Source: Flavobacteriales bacterium
Lineage (GTDB): Bacteria > Bacteroidota > Bacteroidia > Flavobacteriales_D > Crocinitomicaceae
Length of the DNA: 64,000 nt
NCBI GenBank assembly: GCA_947475095.1
Contig: CANJLG010000001.1
Span: 62,001-126,000 of the forward strand
Direction of reading: 5' to 3'
Part shown: positions 1 through 8,752 of the stretch, in pieces
Layout of the letters: each line of letters starts with the position of its first letter
Position numbering within the stretch: position 1 is the first letter of the stretch
Translations under genes and position numbers: made by a program
Notes under the pieces: model-generated
What the model was told of the DNA's origin: nothing
The model's database searches: none
The model's input: the letters and a program-made list of their open reading frames with translations, nothing else

Positions 1-1382
1 GTAAAATTACATTGGTCGGTCGCAGTTACTAAATACTGAATGACACCATTTTGAGATACGGCAACATAAAATGAATCTACAATCGAAACAGGACTCCCCG
101 TTAATGTGGTCCACACAAAATTATATGGCCCATAGCCCCCAGAGGCCGAAGCAGTTAGTAATACTGAGTCCGGGAAACATTGGACCAGAACATCCGATTC
201 CATGATGTTTATAATGGGCCCATCGCCAATGTAAATCGTACCCTGCGATATGATGGTATCACCGCAAGGATTGATGATGGATACCGTAATTGTTACCGAT
301 TCAAAACCCTCATTCAAGCCGTCTTGTACGGGGGTTAAATTCAATATAACTGTATCTTGACCTGGTAAAAATACAATAGGATTGATCATGTTGTTATAGT
401 CTACCCCTTGAGTTGCCGTTCCATTAATCGTGTAATTGATAATTAGAGTGTCACCCATTTGGGTATCTGGACGAGTAAAAATAAAGTCTGCATAGGTGCA
501 TCCCTCCACAATCGTTGTGTCTCCAGAAACTGTTGCCACGGCAACACTAACAGCAGAAGAGGAAAAAGATCCTGCTTCTAAGAAAACTCCTGAATCGTAG
601 GCTTGATCTAAAACATTCGCAATGGCAAACTTAATGTGATACGTTTGGTTGCACTGAACAGATGCAGATGCTGTTAATTTAACCGTGGTCCCGTCGTACT
701 GAATGGCATCGCCGTATGTATCTTGAGGAGATTCATTAAAGACGTAATATTGAGAATTGGTAACCGGATTTATATTGTTAATCGTAACAGGTATACCACC
801 TGGAATAACCGCAATGTTTGCCCCCCCATTGGGATACCCTGGAAAGGTAAAAGGCCCAGAAATGCCCGGCCCCCACAAGAAAATACCAAAGGCATCATTG
901 AATGAAGAATTGTTTGGCGGAGCAAACTCAATATATTCATCCGAGCCAAAGAGATAATTAAAAATTAGGGTATCACCAGCAGGGATAAAATCGAACTCTA
1001 AAAGAACACCATTCGTAATAGTTCCATTAGCAATGGCATTCAAATCAGGGTCGAAGGACACAGATTGTGAGGCGCCAGGATTGGTTGAAGTCCCACTTGA
1101 ATTCGGCCCCATTGAACCCATTGCGTCTCCGGTTGTTAGAACAAGGCCCGAAGTCATGGGAAAAGTACCGTTCACATTGGTAAAGTAACCAATATTACCG
1201 AAGGGTGTATTGGCCATTCCAGCAACACCATTGATGGTGATATTAGATGCCGTAACACCAGATCCCAAAAGGACACTGTTAACCAATTGCTGAGGTGTTT
1301 GGGTACTTGTAACGTTAATGTTTTGAGAAAAAACGTGTGCACAGACACTAAAAAACAGGGTAATTGTACAGACTAACTTCAT
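1..1382 (-). CDS. Secreted choice-of-anchor L domain protein (3' end outside window)
   Basis: This reading frame starts at an ATG at 1382 and stays open to the window edge, so the C-terminus is missing. The first ~20 residues (MKLVCTITLFFSVCAHVFSQ) form a signal peptide. Residues ~25-190 match the choice-of-anchor L domain, which is common in large Bacteroidota surface proteins. Its hallmark FGSDEY segment is followed by a NxSFNDAFGIFLWGPG-like stretch. After it comes a Calx-beta-like segment containing FTRPDTQMGDTLIINYTING, then the start of an Ig-like or SprB-like repeat with CFPDSVLLTASASGGYGPY. Such proteins usually end in a T9SS sorting domain, which would lie beyond base 1. No enzymatic motif is visible. 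The product is inferred to be an extracellular structural or adhesive protein. No TAnnTTTG box points at this gene. Confidence 0.8.
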   Translation of the reverse strand, partial: MKLVCTITLFFSVCAHVFSQNINVTSTQTPQQLVNSVLLGSGVTASNITINGVAGMANTPFGNIGYFTNVNGTFPMTSGLVLTTGDAMGSMGPNSSGTSTNPGASQSVSFDPDLNAIANGTITNGVLLEFDFIPAGDTLIFNYLFGSDEYIEFAPPNNSSFNDAFGIFLWGPGISGPFTFPGYPNGGANIAVIPGGIPVTINNINPVTNSQYYVFNESPQDTYGDAIQYDGTTVKLTASASVQCNQTYHIKFAIANVLDQAYDSGVFLEAGSFSSSAVSVAVATVSGDTTIVEGCTYADFIFTRPDTQMGDTLIINYTINGTATQGVDYNNMINPIVFLPGQDTVILNLTPVQDGLNEGFESVTITVSIINPCGDTIISQGTIYIGDGPIINIMESDVLVQCFPDSVLLTASASGGYGPYNFVWTTLTGSPVSIVDSFYVAVSQNGVIQYLVTATDQCNF

Positions 1383-1403
1383 TCGTTGACTTTTTATTTA
1401 ATA

Positions 1404-1411
1404 TAACTTTG
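1404..1411 (+). promoter_or_regulatory. Possible -7 box for the M20 dipeptidase gene
   Basis: TAACTTTG fits the Bacteroidota -7 consensus TAnnTTTG and points toward the gene at 1523. The nearest upstream TTG (1386-1388) is only 15 bases away, shorter than the usual 17-23, and the leader would be about 105 bases. It is a weak candidate. Confidence 0.3.
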
Positions 1412-1522
1412 TCGTTTAGACCTAAACTTTCTTATTTTAGTTGCATTTCAATCCAATTCATGCCAAACATTCATCAAAAATATAGTATTTTCGAAAGATA
1501 ATTAAAAAATTAATCTTCACTG

Positions 1523-2914
1523 ATGTTAAACAGCCAAGCTTATATCCAAAAAAATCGGGAAAAATTCTTGTCGGAATTGCTCTCCTTACTCAAAATACCC
1601 TCTGTTTCCGCTGACCCTTCATTTACTAAAGATGTAAATGATTGTGCCGAAATTCTCGCGGAAAACCTTAAAGAAATTGGAATAGAAAGAGTAGAAATTT
1701 GTCAAACTGCAGGATTTCCAATCGTGTATGGTGAGAAAATTATCGATGAGGCATTACCAACCGTATTAGTATATGGACATTATGATGTGCAACCAGCAGA
1801 TCCGTTAGATTTATGGACATCTCCTCCTTTTGAACCTCAACTAAAACAAACAGAAATACATCCTGATGGTGCCATTTTTGCACGTGGTTCATGCGACGAT
1901 AAAGGGCAAATGTTCATGCATGTAAAAGCAGTTGAAGCGATGTTGCAATCGGGAGAATTGCCCTGTAACGTAAAATTTATGATTGAAGGAGAAGAAGAGG
2001 TTGGAAGCGTAAACTTAGGCGTTTTTATAAAACAAAATAAAGAGAAACTTAAAGCAGACATCATCCTTGTTTCAGATACAGGCATGTTGGCGAATGACGT
2101 CCCTTCTATTACCACTGGTCTTAGAGGACTAAGTTATGTTGAAGTAGAAGTGGTTGGGCCGAATCGCGATTTACATTCTGGATTGTATGGTGGCTGCGTT
2201 GCGAATCCAATAAATATCCTTTCAGAAATGATTGCGTCATTACACGATAAAGAAGGAAAAATAACGATTCCCGGTTTTTACGATTCCGTGATAAATCTTT
2301 CGGATGAAGAAAGAGCAGAAATGGCGAAAGCGCCATTTTCTCATGCAGCATACTGCGCTGCACTTGAGATACAAGATACCTATGGCGAAGAAGGATACAC
2401 AACAATGGAGCGTGGCTCCATTCGTCCGACTTTAGATGTAAATGGTATTTGGGGTGGATATATTGGAGAAGGCGCAAAAACAGTGATTGCGTCCAAGGCC
2501 AATGCTAAAATATCCATGCGTTTAGTTCCAAATCAAGCACCAGAAAAAATTACACAATTATTCACCGAACACTTTAATGCGCTTGCGCCTAAGGGGGTAA
2601 AAGTGAAAGTGACACCTCACCATGGAGGTGAATCTGCGGTAACCCCGATTGATTCAATCGGTTATAAAGCGGCCAGCATGGCCTATGAAAAAACGTTTGG
2701 AAAAAAACCTATTCCTGTCAGAAGTGGGGGCAGCATTCCTATCGTTGCTATGTTCGAAAAAGAACTCGGACTTAAAACGGTTCTGATGGGTTTTGGATTA
2801 GATAGTGATGCTATTCATTCCCCGAACGAACATTTTGGACTGTTTAATTTTTATAAAGGCATTGAGACTATTCCTTATTTTTACCACTACTTCAAAACCT
2901 TATGCAAGTCATAA
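1523..2914 (+). CDS. M20 family dipeptidase (carnosinase-like)
   Basis: This is a zinc-dependent M20 exo/dipeptidase that should hydrolyse dipeptides in the cytoplasm; no signal peptide is present. At 463 residues it is full length for the CNDP-like subgroup. Visible metal and catalytic motifs are YGHYDVQ (H86, D88), RGSCDDKGQ (bridging D125), EGEEEVGS (general base and ligand within E157-E159), SDTG (D185), DLHSGLYGG in the dimerisation/lid domain (H218), and DAIHSPNE near the C-terminus (H432). All positions needed for a two-zinc site are present, so it is probably active. The exact substrate cannot be read from sequence. Its last 13 bases overlap the next gene, suggesting co-transcription. 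Confidence 0.92.
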   Translation: MLNSQAYIQKNREKFLSELLSLLKIPSVSADPSFTKDVNDCAEILAENLKEIGIERVEICQTAGFPIVYGEKIIDEALPTVLVYGHYDVQPADPLDLWTSPPFEPQLKQTEIHPDGAIFARGSCDDKGQMFMHVKAVEAMLQSGELPCNVKFMIEGEEEVGSVNLGVFIKQNKEKLKADIILVSDTGMLANDVPSITTGLRGLSYVEVEVVGPNRDLHSGLYGGCVANPINILSEMIASLHDKEGKITIPGFYDSVINLSDEERAEMAKAPFSHAAYCAALEIQDTYGEEGYTTMERGSIRPTLDVNGIWGGYIGEGAKTVIASKANAKISMRLVPNQAPEKITQLFTEHFNALAPKGVKVKVTPHHGGESAVTPIDSIGYKAASMAYEKTFGKKPIPVRSGGSIPIVAMFEKELGLKTVLMGFGLDSDAIHSPNEHFGLFNFYKGIETIPYFYHYFKTLCKS

Positions 2915-3384
2915 AACAGATTTTTATTTGGAGCATTCTGCTGGTAGCGGTAAGTGCTTGTTCCGTCTTTGAAACACCCGAATTAGTTTCCTTCAAAGGG
3001 TACAAATTAACTAAAATGGAAGGGAGTTCCCTTAACTTTCTGGTAAATGGAGTGATCTCCAATCCGAACTGGTATACCATCAAAGTGAAGAATTCAAGCC
3101 TTGATGTACTTGTTGATAACAAGAAACTTGGCGAGATACAGCTAAACGATAAAGTAAAAATGAAAGGCAGGCGAGAAAATGATTTATCTGTTCCTCTCAC
3201 CTTAGAATTAGAGCCAGGCGCCATGGTAAAAATGATGGGTTGGGCCATTCGAGATTCAGTAAACATTCAGTTCAAAGGTCCCGTTAAGGCAGGAGTTTTT
3301 TGTTTCTATAAAAAAATTCCGATTGATGTATCAAAGAGCGTTTCAACTAAAAATGGAATTAGAAATTTATTTAAAAACCCTTAA
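2902..3384 (+). CDS. Small lipoprotein, LEA type 2-like
   Basis: This 160-residue protein has a lipoprotein signal peptide with a VSAC lipobox (lipidated Cys at residue 20). The rest is a single beta-rich domain resembling LEA-2 (water-stress/hypersensitive-response) proteins: SLNFLVNGVISNPNWYTIKV, then a short VDN/GEI turn, then a segment of alternating hydrophobic residues ending in VNIQFKG. It is probably anchored in a membrane facing the periplasm. The gene overlaps the M20 dipeptidase by 13 bases and is followed two bases later by polA, so it sits in a compact operon. The family assignment is by pattern only, and the function is unknown. Confidence 0.75.
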   Translation: MQVIKQIFIWSILLVAVSACSVFETPELVSFKGYKLTKMEGSSLNFLVNGVISNPNWYTIKVKNSSLDVLVDNKKLGEIQLNDKVKMKGRRENDLSVPLTLELEPGAMVKMMGWAIRDSVNIQFKGPVKAGVFCFYKKIPIDVSKSVSTKNGIRNLFKNP

Positions 3385-3386
3385 CT

Positions 3387-6203
3387 ATGTTATCAGCACA
3401 AGCAGCGAAAAAACTATTCCTTTTAGATGCATATGCCTTAATCTACCGTGCCTATTTTGCGTTTGCTAAAAATCCGCGCATAAATTCAAGAGGAGAGAAT
3501 ACCTCCGCAGCCTTTGGGTTTACAAATGTTTTAATTGATATTATCAAAACTGAAAAACCGACCCATATCGCCGTTGTTTTTGATCCCCCGGGAGGTTCAA
3601 CCCATCGCCAAGAACAATTTGAAGCATATAAAGCGCACAGAGAAGAAATGCCTGAAGACATACGATCAATGATTATTCCGATAAAGCGAATCGTTGAAGC
3701 ATTTAATATTCCACTTTTGGAAATTGCTGGGTACGAAGCTGATGATTTAATTGGTGCATTGGCTAAAATAGCCGAGACCAAGGGTTATATAACGTATATG
3801 ATGACCCCCGATAAAGATTATGCACAATTAGTAAGTGATAAAACATTCATATACAAGCCTGGAAGAGGGGGAAATCCACCCGAAATATTAGGCGTGAAAG
3901 AAGTTTGTGAGAAATTTGAAGTAGAGCGTCCCGAACAAGTAATCGATATCTTAGGGTTATGGGGAGATGCCGCTGATAACATCCCTGGAATTCCTGGTAT
4001 CGGTGAAAAAACATCGAAAATACTTATCGCTAAATATGGCTCGATTGAAAACCTGATTGCCAATGCACACGAATTAAAAGGGAAACAACAGGAAAATGTT
4101 ATCGAATTTGCAGAGCAAGGAATGGTATCAAAAATGCTGGCAACTATTATTACCGACATTGATGTTGAATTCGATGAAGATAAGCTTATCATGTGTGATG
4201 TTGATACGGAAAAAGTGAAAAACATTTTTACCGAATTGGAATTTAGGAATTTAGCTAAACGAATACTTGGAGAAGACTTAGTGATACAAACGGATTTTGC
4301 ACATCCACAGAATGGAACAAATAATCAGCTTGATTTATTTGGCGTGCAAAGCATGATTGAGCCACAAGAGCCTGTTGAGACGGCCACTTACAAAACCATT
4401 GTTAGTGAGAAACCAAGCTATCATCTTATCAGCACACAGGAAGAACGCGATGAATTATTAGGGATTCTGCTTCAGCAAAAACAACTTTGTTTTGATACCG
4501 AAACAACTGGTATTGATGCATTACATGCCGACTTAGTTGGCATATCATTTTCCTACAAAGCAAGAGAAGCTTTTTATGTTCCCGTTCCCAAAGACTTTGA
4601 AGAGGCGAAAAAAGTCGTTCAATTTTTTGCGCCCTGCTTTGAAAACACCATGATTGAAAAAATTGGACATAACATTAAATACGATTTAAAAATTTTAAGT
4701 CGATATGATGGAAAGGTCCTTGGACCAACCTTCGATACCATGATTGCCCATTATTTAATTAATCCAGAAGCTAGGCAAAGCATGGATTTCTTAGCTACCT
4801 ACTACCTAAACTATCAGCCTATTTCCATAGAAACGTTGCTTGGAAAAAAAGGCAAGGGACAAGGAAATATGGCTGACTTAAAGCCTGAGGAAATTACTGA
4901 TTATGCCTGTGAAGATGCCGATATTACTTTTCAGCTAAAACAATTGCTAGCGCCCGAAATCCAAAAGCCTCATTTGTTTGATCTATTCTATAAAATGGAA
5001 ATGCCCTTAGTTGAAGTACTTAAAGACATGGAATTTGAAGGAATTTCAATCGATGTGCCAGCGTTGAATAGTTATTCTAAAGAATTAGACCTTATTTTAA
5101 TTGAGCTTGAAAAAGAAATTAAAAATGATGCTGGATTAGACTTTAATATCGACTCTCCAAAACAATTGGGTGAAGTGCTTTTTGAGCACTTAAAAATTTC
5201 AGCTAAAGCAAAGAAGACTAAAACTGGGCAATATGCTACGGGCGAAGATGTTTTACAAAAGCACGAAAAAGACCACCCCATTATCCCCAAAATATTAGAA
5301 TACCGTCAGCTTCGTAAATTAAAATCAACCTATGTTGACCCATTGCCTATGCTTTGTGATGCCATAGATGGGCGCATACATACCAACTTTATGCAGACCG
5401 TTACAGCTACGGGTAGATTAAGTTCGAACAATCCGAATCTTCAGAACATTCCTGTTCGTTCAGCAAAAGGACGAGAAATTAGGCGGACATTTGTTGCAAG
5501 AGGTGCTGAATTTAAGCTCATGGCAGTAGATTATTCTCAAATAGAATTAAGAATTATTGCTGCTCTAAGTGAGGACGATACAATGATTTCAGCTTTTAAA
5601 GAAGGACTCGACATTCATAGTGCGACCGCAGCGACCGTTTTTAAAATCCCATTAACAGAGGTCACAAGAGATCAGCGTAGCGCAGCCAAGGCAGTGAATT
5701 TTGGGATTATTTATGGGCAGTCGGCTTTTGGACTGGCACAAAACCTTTCTATTTCTAGAACAGAAGCGAAAACTATTATTGATAGTTATTTTGAGCAATT
5801 TAAAACGATTAAATCCTACATGGAAAAAGTGGTTTCTGACGCAAGAGATTTAGGCTATGTTGAAACTATTATGAAGCGCAGAAGATATTTGCCAGACATT
5901 AATTCGACCAATGCAATTGTCCGTGGATTTGCAGAACGAAATGCGGTTAATGCACCAATACAAGGATCCGCTGCTGACATTATTAAACTAGCGATGATTG
6001 CTGTTCATAAGGCTATGAAATCCGAAAATTTGAAGTCTAAAATGATTCTTCAAGTGCACGATGAATTGGTTTTTGATGTACATGTGTCTGAAGAAATAAT
6101 GATGCAATTACTGGTTAAATCTGCGATGGAAAATGCTATTGACCTAATCGTTCCGATGGAAGTAGAATTGAAACTTGCACAAAATTGGCTGGAAGCCCAT
6201 TAA
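3387..6203 (+). CDS. polA: DNA polymerase I
   Basis: This is a repair and Okazaki-fragment-processing polymerase of 938 residues, the usual size for a three-domain PolA. The 5' nuclease occupies about residues 8-290 (FLLDAYALIYRAYFAF, GYEADDLIGALA, and a helix-hairpin-helix with GIPGIPGIGEKTSK). The proofreading domain is intact, with FDTETTGID giving D370 and E372, then GHNIKYDLK and CEDADITFQ. Polymerase motif A is VDYSQIELR (D715). Motif B is RSAAKAVNFGIIYGQ, and motif C is QVHDELVFD (D892). All catalytic carboxylates are present, so all three activities should be functional. The start at ATG 3387 gives the standard N-terminus directly before the nuclease fold. It lies in a tight same-strand run with genes on either side. 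Confidence 0.98.
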   Translation: MLSAQAAKKLFLLDAYALIYRAYFAFAKNPRINSRGENTSAAFGFTNVLIDIIKTEKPTHIAVVFDPPGGSTHRQEQFEAYKAHREEMPEDIRSMIIPIKRIVEAFNIPLLEIAGYEADDLIGALAKIAETKGYITYMMTPDKDYAQLVSDKTFIYKPGRGGNPPEILGVKEVCEKFEVERPEQVIDILGLWGDAADNIPGIPGIGEKTSKILIAKYGSIENLIANAHELKGKQQENVIEFAEQGMVSKMLATIITDIDVEFDEDKLIMCDVDTEKVKNIFTELEFRNLAKRILGEDLVIQTDFAHPQNGTNNQLDLFGVQSMIEPQEPVETATYKTIVSEKPSYHLISTQEERDELLGILLQQKQLCFDTETTGIDALHADLVGISFSYKAREAFYVPVPKDFEEAKKVVQFFAPCFENTMIEKIGHNIKYDLKILSRYDGKVLGPTFDTMIAHYLINPEARQSMDFLATYYLNYQPISIETLLGKKGKGQGNMADLKPEEITDYACEDADITFQLKQLLAPEIQKPHLFDLFYKMEMPLVEVLKDMEFEGISIDVPALNSYSKELDLILIELEKEIKNDAGLDFNIDSPKQLGEVLFEHLKISAKAKKTKTGQYATGEDVLQKHEKDHPIIPKILEYRQLRKLKSTYVDPLPMLCDAIDGRIHTNFMQTVTATGRLSSNNPNLQNIPVRSAKGREIRRTFVARGAEFKLMAVDYSQIELRIIAALSEDDTMISAFKEGLDIHSATAATVFKIPLTEVTRDQRSAAKAVNFGIIYGQSAFGLAQNLSISRTEAKTIIDSYFEQFKTIKSYMEKVVSDARDLGYVETIMKRRRYLPDINSTNAIVRGFAERNAVNAPIQGSAADIIKLAMIAVHKAMKSENLKSKMILQVHDELVFDVHVSEEIMMQLLVKSAMENAIDLIVPMEVELKLAQNWLEAH

Positions 6204-6212
6204 ACTCTTGCT

Positions 6213-6605
6213 ATGAAAAATATTGTTTTGTTTGCTTTTATTTCATTCTTGCTTTTTGCCTGTAATAAACCTATTTATGATTATCGAAGTAAATATGTTG
6301 GGACATATCAAGTAATTCAATATAATAAGAGCTGGATAAGTGGACAAGCATATTCCTATGACACGAGCTATTATGATATAAAAGTAGAACGTTCGGATGA
6401 AATATATTATGTGAATTTTATTTCTGATGGTGGGAAAACAAAATATCTTTTAGAAAAAGACGGGACGATACATTATAAAAGTCCTGATTGGCATTACCAA
6501 ATTGAAGGGGGTTTTATTACAAAATCAAAATTTACGCTCAGTGGTGGTTATTTTGGCTTAGGGGGAGGAACTTCTTTTATAGCTAACGGGAATAAAACAA
6601 AATGA
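6213..6605 (+). CDS. Small lipoprotein of unknown function
   Basis: This 130-residue protein has a lipoprotein signal peptide with an LFAC lipobox (Cys 17). The mature part is rich in Tyr, Ser and Gly, and its pattern of short strands (YVGTYQVIQYNKSW, YYDIKV, YYVNF) suggests a small beta-barrel or lipocalin-like fold. A glycine-rich end (GGYFGLGGGTSF) follows. I recognise no named family. It begins nine bases after polA and ends 34 bases before dxr. Confidence 0.7.
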   Translation: MKNIVLFAFISFLLFACNKPIYDYRSKYVGTYQVIQYNKSWISGQAYSYDTSYYDIKVERSDEIYYVNFISDGGKTKYLLEKDGTIHYKSPDWHYQIEGGFITKSKFTLSGGYFGLGGGTSFIANGNKTK

Positions 6606-6627
6606 TAGAAAAACACATTGAATTGGT

Positions 6628-6635
6628 TAATTTTG
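6628..6635 (+). promoter_or_regulatory. Possible -7 box abutting the dxr start
   Basis: TAATTTTG matches TAnnTTTG and leaves only four bases before the dxr ATG at 6640. No TTG lies at the right distance upstream, so either the promoter is weak or the match is due to AT-rich sequence. If real, transcription would start at or next to the start codon. Confidence 0.3.
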
Positions 6636-6639
6636 AAAA

Positions 6640-7803
6640 ATGAATAAGAAGAAGGGAATTGCCATACTGGGCTCCACAGGTTCCATTGGGACGCAAGCAT
6701 TAGAGGTAATAGTTGCTTATCCAGACTATTTTGATTTACAAGTAATTACAGCCCATAAGAATGTAGACTTGCTCATTGAGCAGGCCTTAAAATTTCGGCC
6801 AAATTCCGTGGTTATTTCCGACGAAAATCAGTATAAGAAATTAAAAGATGCCTTGTGGAATGAAGAAATTCATGTCTATTGCGGAGAAGATGCGCTGTGC
6901 CAAGTAGTTGAATCAACAGAAGTAGACACTGTATTGACTGCTTTAGTTGGCTATGCGGGCTTACGGCCTACCATTTCAGCAATTAATGCAAAGAAATCTA
7001 TTGCTTTAGCCAATAAAGAAACCTTAGTTGTTGCAGGAGCGTTAATTACGGAATTGGCAAAAGAACGCGGCGTCAATATCTATCCTGTAGATTCTGAGCA
7101 TTCGGCAATTTTTCAATGCTTGACTGGCGAATTTCATAATCCCATCGAGAAAATTTACTTGACAGCTTCAGGCGGACCATTTAGAGGATATTCTGTCGAT
7201 CAACTTTCAAAAGTAAGCTTAGAACAGGCCTTAAAACATCCGAATTGGTCGATGGGAGCAAAAATAACCATTGATTCTGCTACGCTTATGAACAAAGGCC
7301 TCGAGGTAATTGAAGCAAAATGGTTGTTCGACTTAAAAAGCGAACAAATCGATGTTATTGTTCATCCTCAATCTATTGTCCATTCCCTCGTTCAATTTGA
7401 AGACGGAAGTATGAAAGCACAGATGGGCTTGCCTGATATGAAATTGGCTATCCAATATGCCCTTACCTATCCTGCCCGTTTAAAAACAAATTTCCCACGC
7501 TTTAATTTCATGGATTATCCATCTTTAACATTTGAACAAGCAGATAGAAAAGTGTTTAAAAATCTAGATTTGGCTTACCGAGTAATGGACATGCAAGGGA
7601 CTGCAGCCTGTGCACTAAACGCAGCAAATGAAGTTGCTGTTGCGGCATTTTTAGAAAATAAAATTTCGTTTTTAGCTATTTCCGAGTTAAATGAACACGT
7701 TGTGGAAGAAATGACAAATATTATCTCCCCAAAATACGATGATTTTGTTGCAATTGACCTTGCTGCAAGAGAAATCACCCTTCAAAAAATTTCATCCCTA
7801 TGA
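6640..7803 (+). CDS. dxr: 1-deoxy-D-xylulose 5-phosphate reductoisomerase
   Basis: This enzyme converts DXP to 2-C-methyl-D-erythritol 4-phosphate with NADPH, the second step of the MEP isoprenoid pathway. Dxs for the first step is also in this window at 21931-23889. The 387-residue length is normal. Visible motifs are the dinucleotide-binding GSTGSIG (residues 11-17), ALVGYAGLRPT, ANKETLV, the metal site PVDSEH (D151, E153), the flexible loop TASGGPFRG, and IDSATLMNKGLEVIEA (third metal ligand E222). The HPQSIVHS segment is also present. All key residues are conserved. Its stop codon overlaps the ATG of the next gene (ATGA), indicating translational coupling. Confidence 0.97.
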   Translation: MNKKKGIAILGSTGSIGTQALEVIVAYPDYFDLQVITAHKNVDLLIEQALKFRPNSVVISDENQYKKLKDALWNEEIHVYCGEDALCQVVESTEVDTVLTALVGYAGLRPTISAINAKKSIALANKETLVVAGALITELAKERGVNIYPVDSEHSAIFQCLTGEFHNPIEKIYLTASGGPFRGYSVDQLSKVSLEQALKHPNWSMGAKITIDSATLMNKGLEVIEAKWLFDLKSEQIDVIVHPQSIVHSLVQFEDGSMKAQMGLPDMKLAIQYALTYPARLKTNFPRFNFMDYPSLTFEQADRKVFKNLDLAYRVMDMQGTAACALNAANEVAVAAFLENKISFLAISELNEHVVEEMTNIISPKYDDFVAIDLAAREITLQKISSL

Positions 7804-8312
7804 AATGGGTGTATTTCTGTTTAATCTTTTTATTCGGGAATTTTATAAGCGCTTGTCAAGCGACCCATATTCATCTGCATGGCACTATTCACAAACCCTA
7901 TTGCGGCGGTGCACGGCCTACAGAGGAGCAAGCTCAAGGGATAACTATTGCTGCTTCCAAAATGGTGTTTTCAGTTTTTGAACAACTAGGTGCTGAGCAA
8001 AAGTTTATTAAAAACATAATCCTAGATGAGAGTGGAGATTATAATGGCGAATTAAAGGAAGGAGAATATTACCTTAAGCGCATCGAAAAAACCTGGGAAA
8101 TACAAGCAATCAATGCACATTTTTTAATATTCGATACACTCTATTATCGTCCTAAGGGTGAAAAAGCTATTACTCAATGGCGAACAGAAGCAGATGCCAC
8201 ATTTGATACTAAAAAAGGTACTATGAAACTCGAAGTAACCATTCCCTTAACTGAAAAGTGTTTTGTTGGTTTAAATCCCTGTATAGAATATATCGGACCT
8301 AAACCCCACTAG
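7800..8312 (+). CDS. Exported protein with His/Cys motif, unknown function
   Basis: This 170-residue protein begins with a hydrophobic signal sequence ending FISAC, which could be a lipobox (Cys 19) or a normal cleavage region. Directly after it comes a conserved-looking segment rich in potential metal ligands, THIHLHGTIHKPYCGGARPT. The remainder is mixed alpha/beta with a second Cys pair near the end (KCFVGLNPCIEY). I have a recollection of the KPYCGGARPT pattern in other Bacteroidota exported proteins but know no function for it. The ATG overlaps the dxr stop (ATGA), so it is probably translated with dxr. The 3' end overlaps the convergent gene at 8299 by 14 bases. Confidence 0.7.
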   Translation: MKWVYFCLIFLFGNFISACQATHIHLHGTIHKPYCGGARPTEEQAQGITIAASKMVFSVFEQLGAEQKFIKNIILDESGDYNGELKEGEYYLKRIEKTWEIQAINAHFLIFDTLYYRPKGEKAITQWRTEADATFDTKKGTMKLEVTIPLTEKCFVGLNPCIEYIGPKPH

Positions 8313-8679
8313 TATATTGGGGATTATCTTCCGATTCCGAATAATATTTGTTGGCGATAAAATAATCTATCATCGCTTCTTTAATCAAATGTTGTTGTTC
8401 ACGGTCGCTTATCGCAGGAATCGCTTTTAACACCTTAAAATGCGGCCAATTTTCTTGGTCACGTCCTTCAAATTGGTAATAGCCATATGGTTCTAAAAGC
8501 GTACAAATCGCAATATGTAGTAGATCTGTTTTCTCCGCTTTTGTATAGTTTTTATGCCCTTGACCTAATTCATTCACCCCAATTAAAAATAAAATCGCCT
8601 GTACATCCATGCCTCCACCAAAAGTCAGCTCAAGATGAGTTTTTAAGGCATTAAAGCGTAATTCAATATCAAAATCCAT
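8299..8679 (-). CDS. Conserved Bacteroidota cytosolic protein, unknown function
   Basis: This 126-residue protein has no signal peptide. The conserved-looking core is FGGGMDVQAILFLIGVNEL, followed by a helical region HIAICTLLEPYGYYQFEG and a C-terminal helix ending AMIDYF. I recognise this as a widespread but uncharacterised Bacteroidota family; no function is known to me. The frame extends five codons upstream to a TTG at 8694, but the ATG at 8679 (MDFDIELRF) is the better start. A TACTTTTG box at 8691-8684 lies four bases upstream of that ATG. The gene ends inside the 3' end of the opposing gene at 7800. Confidence 0.75.
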   Translation of the reverse strand: MDFDIELRFNALKTHLELTFGGGMDVQAILFLIGVNELGQGHKNYTKAEKTDLLHIAICTLLEPYGYYQFEGRDQENWPHFKVLKAIPAISDREQQHLIKEAMIDYFIANKYYSESEDNPQYTSGV

Positions 8680-8752
8680 GGAGCAAAAGTACAAAAGATA
8701 TAAGGATCATAAAGGAAACATTTAGGATAATACTAATTCCAATCTTTCCTAA

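Noticed and set aside
723..957. Two short plus-strand frames with Pro- and Gly-rich translations
   Set aside because: They are shadows of the minus-strand choice-of-anchor L gene, whose translation shows a signal peptide and a known domain over the same bases.
2121..2477. A 118-codon minus-strand frame inside the dipeptidase
   Set aside because: It lies fully inside the M20 coding sequence and shows no motif; the plus-strand protein is conserved throughout.
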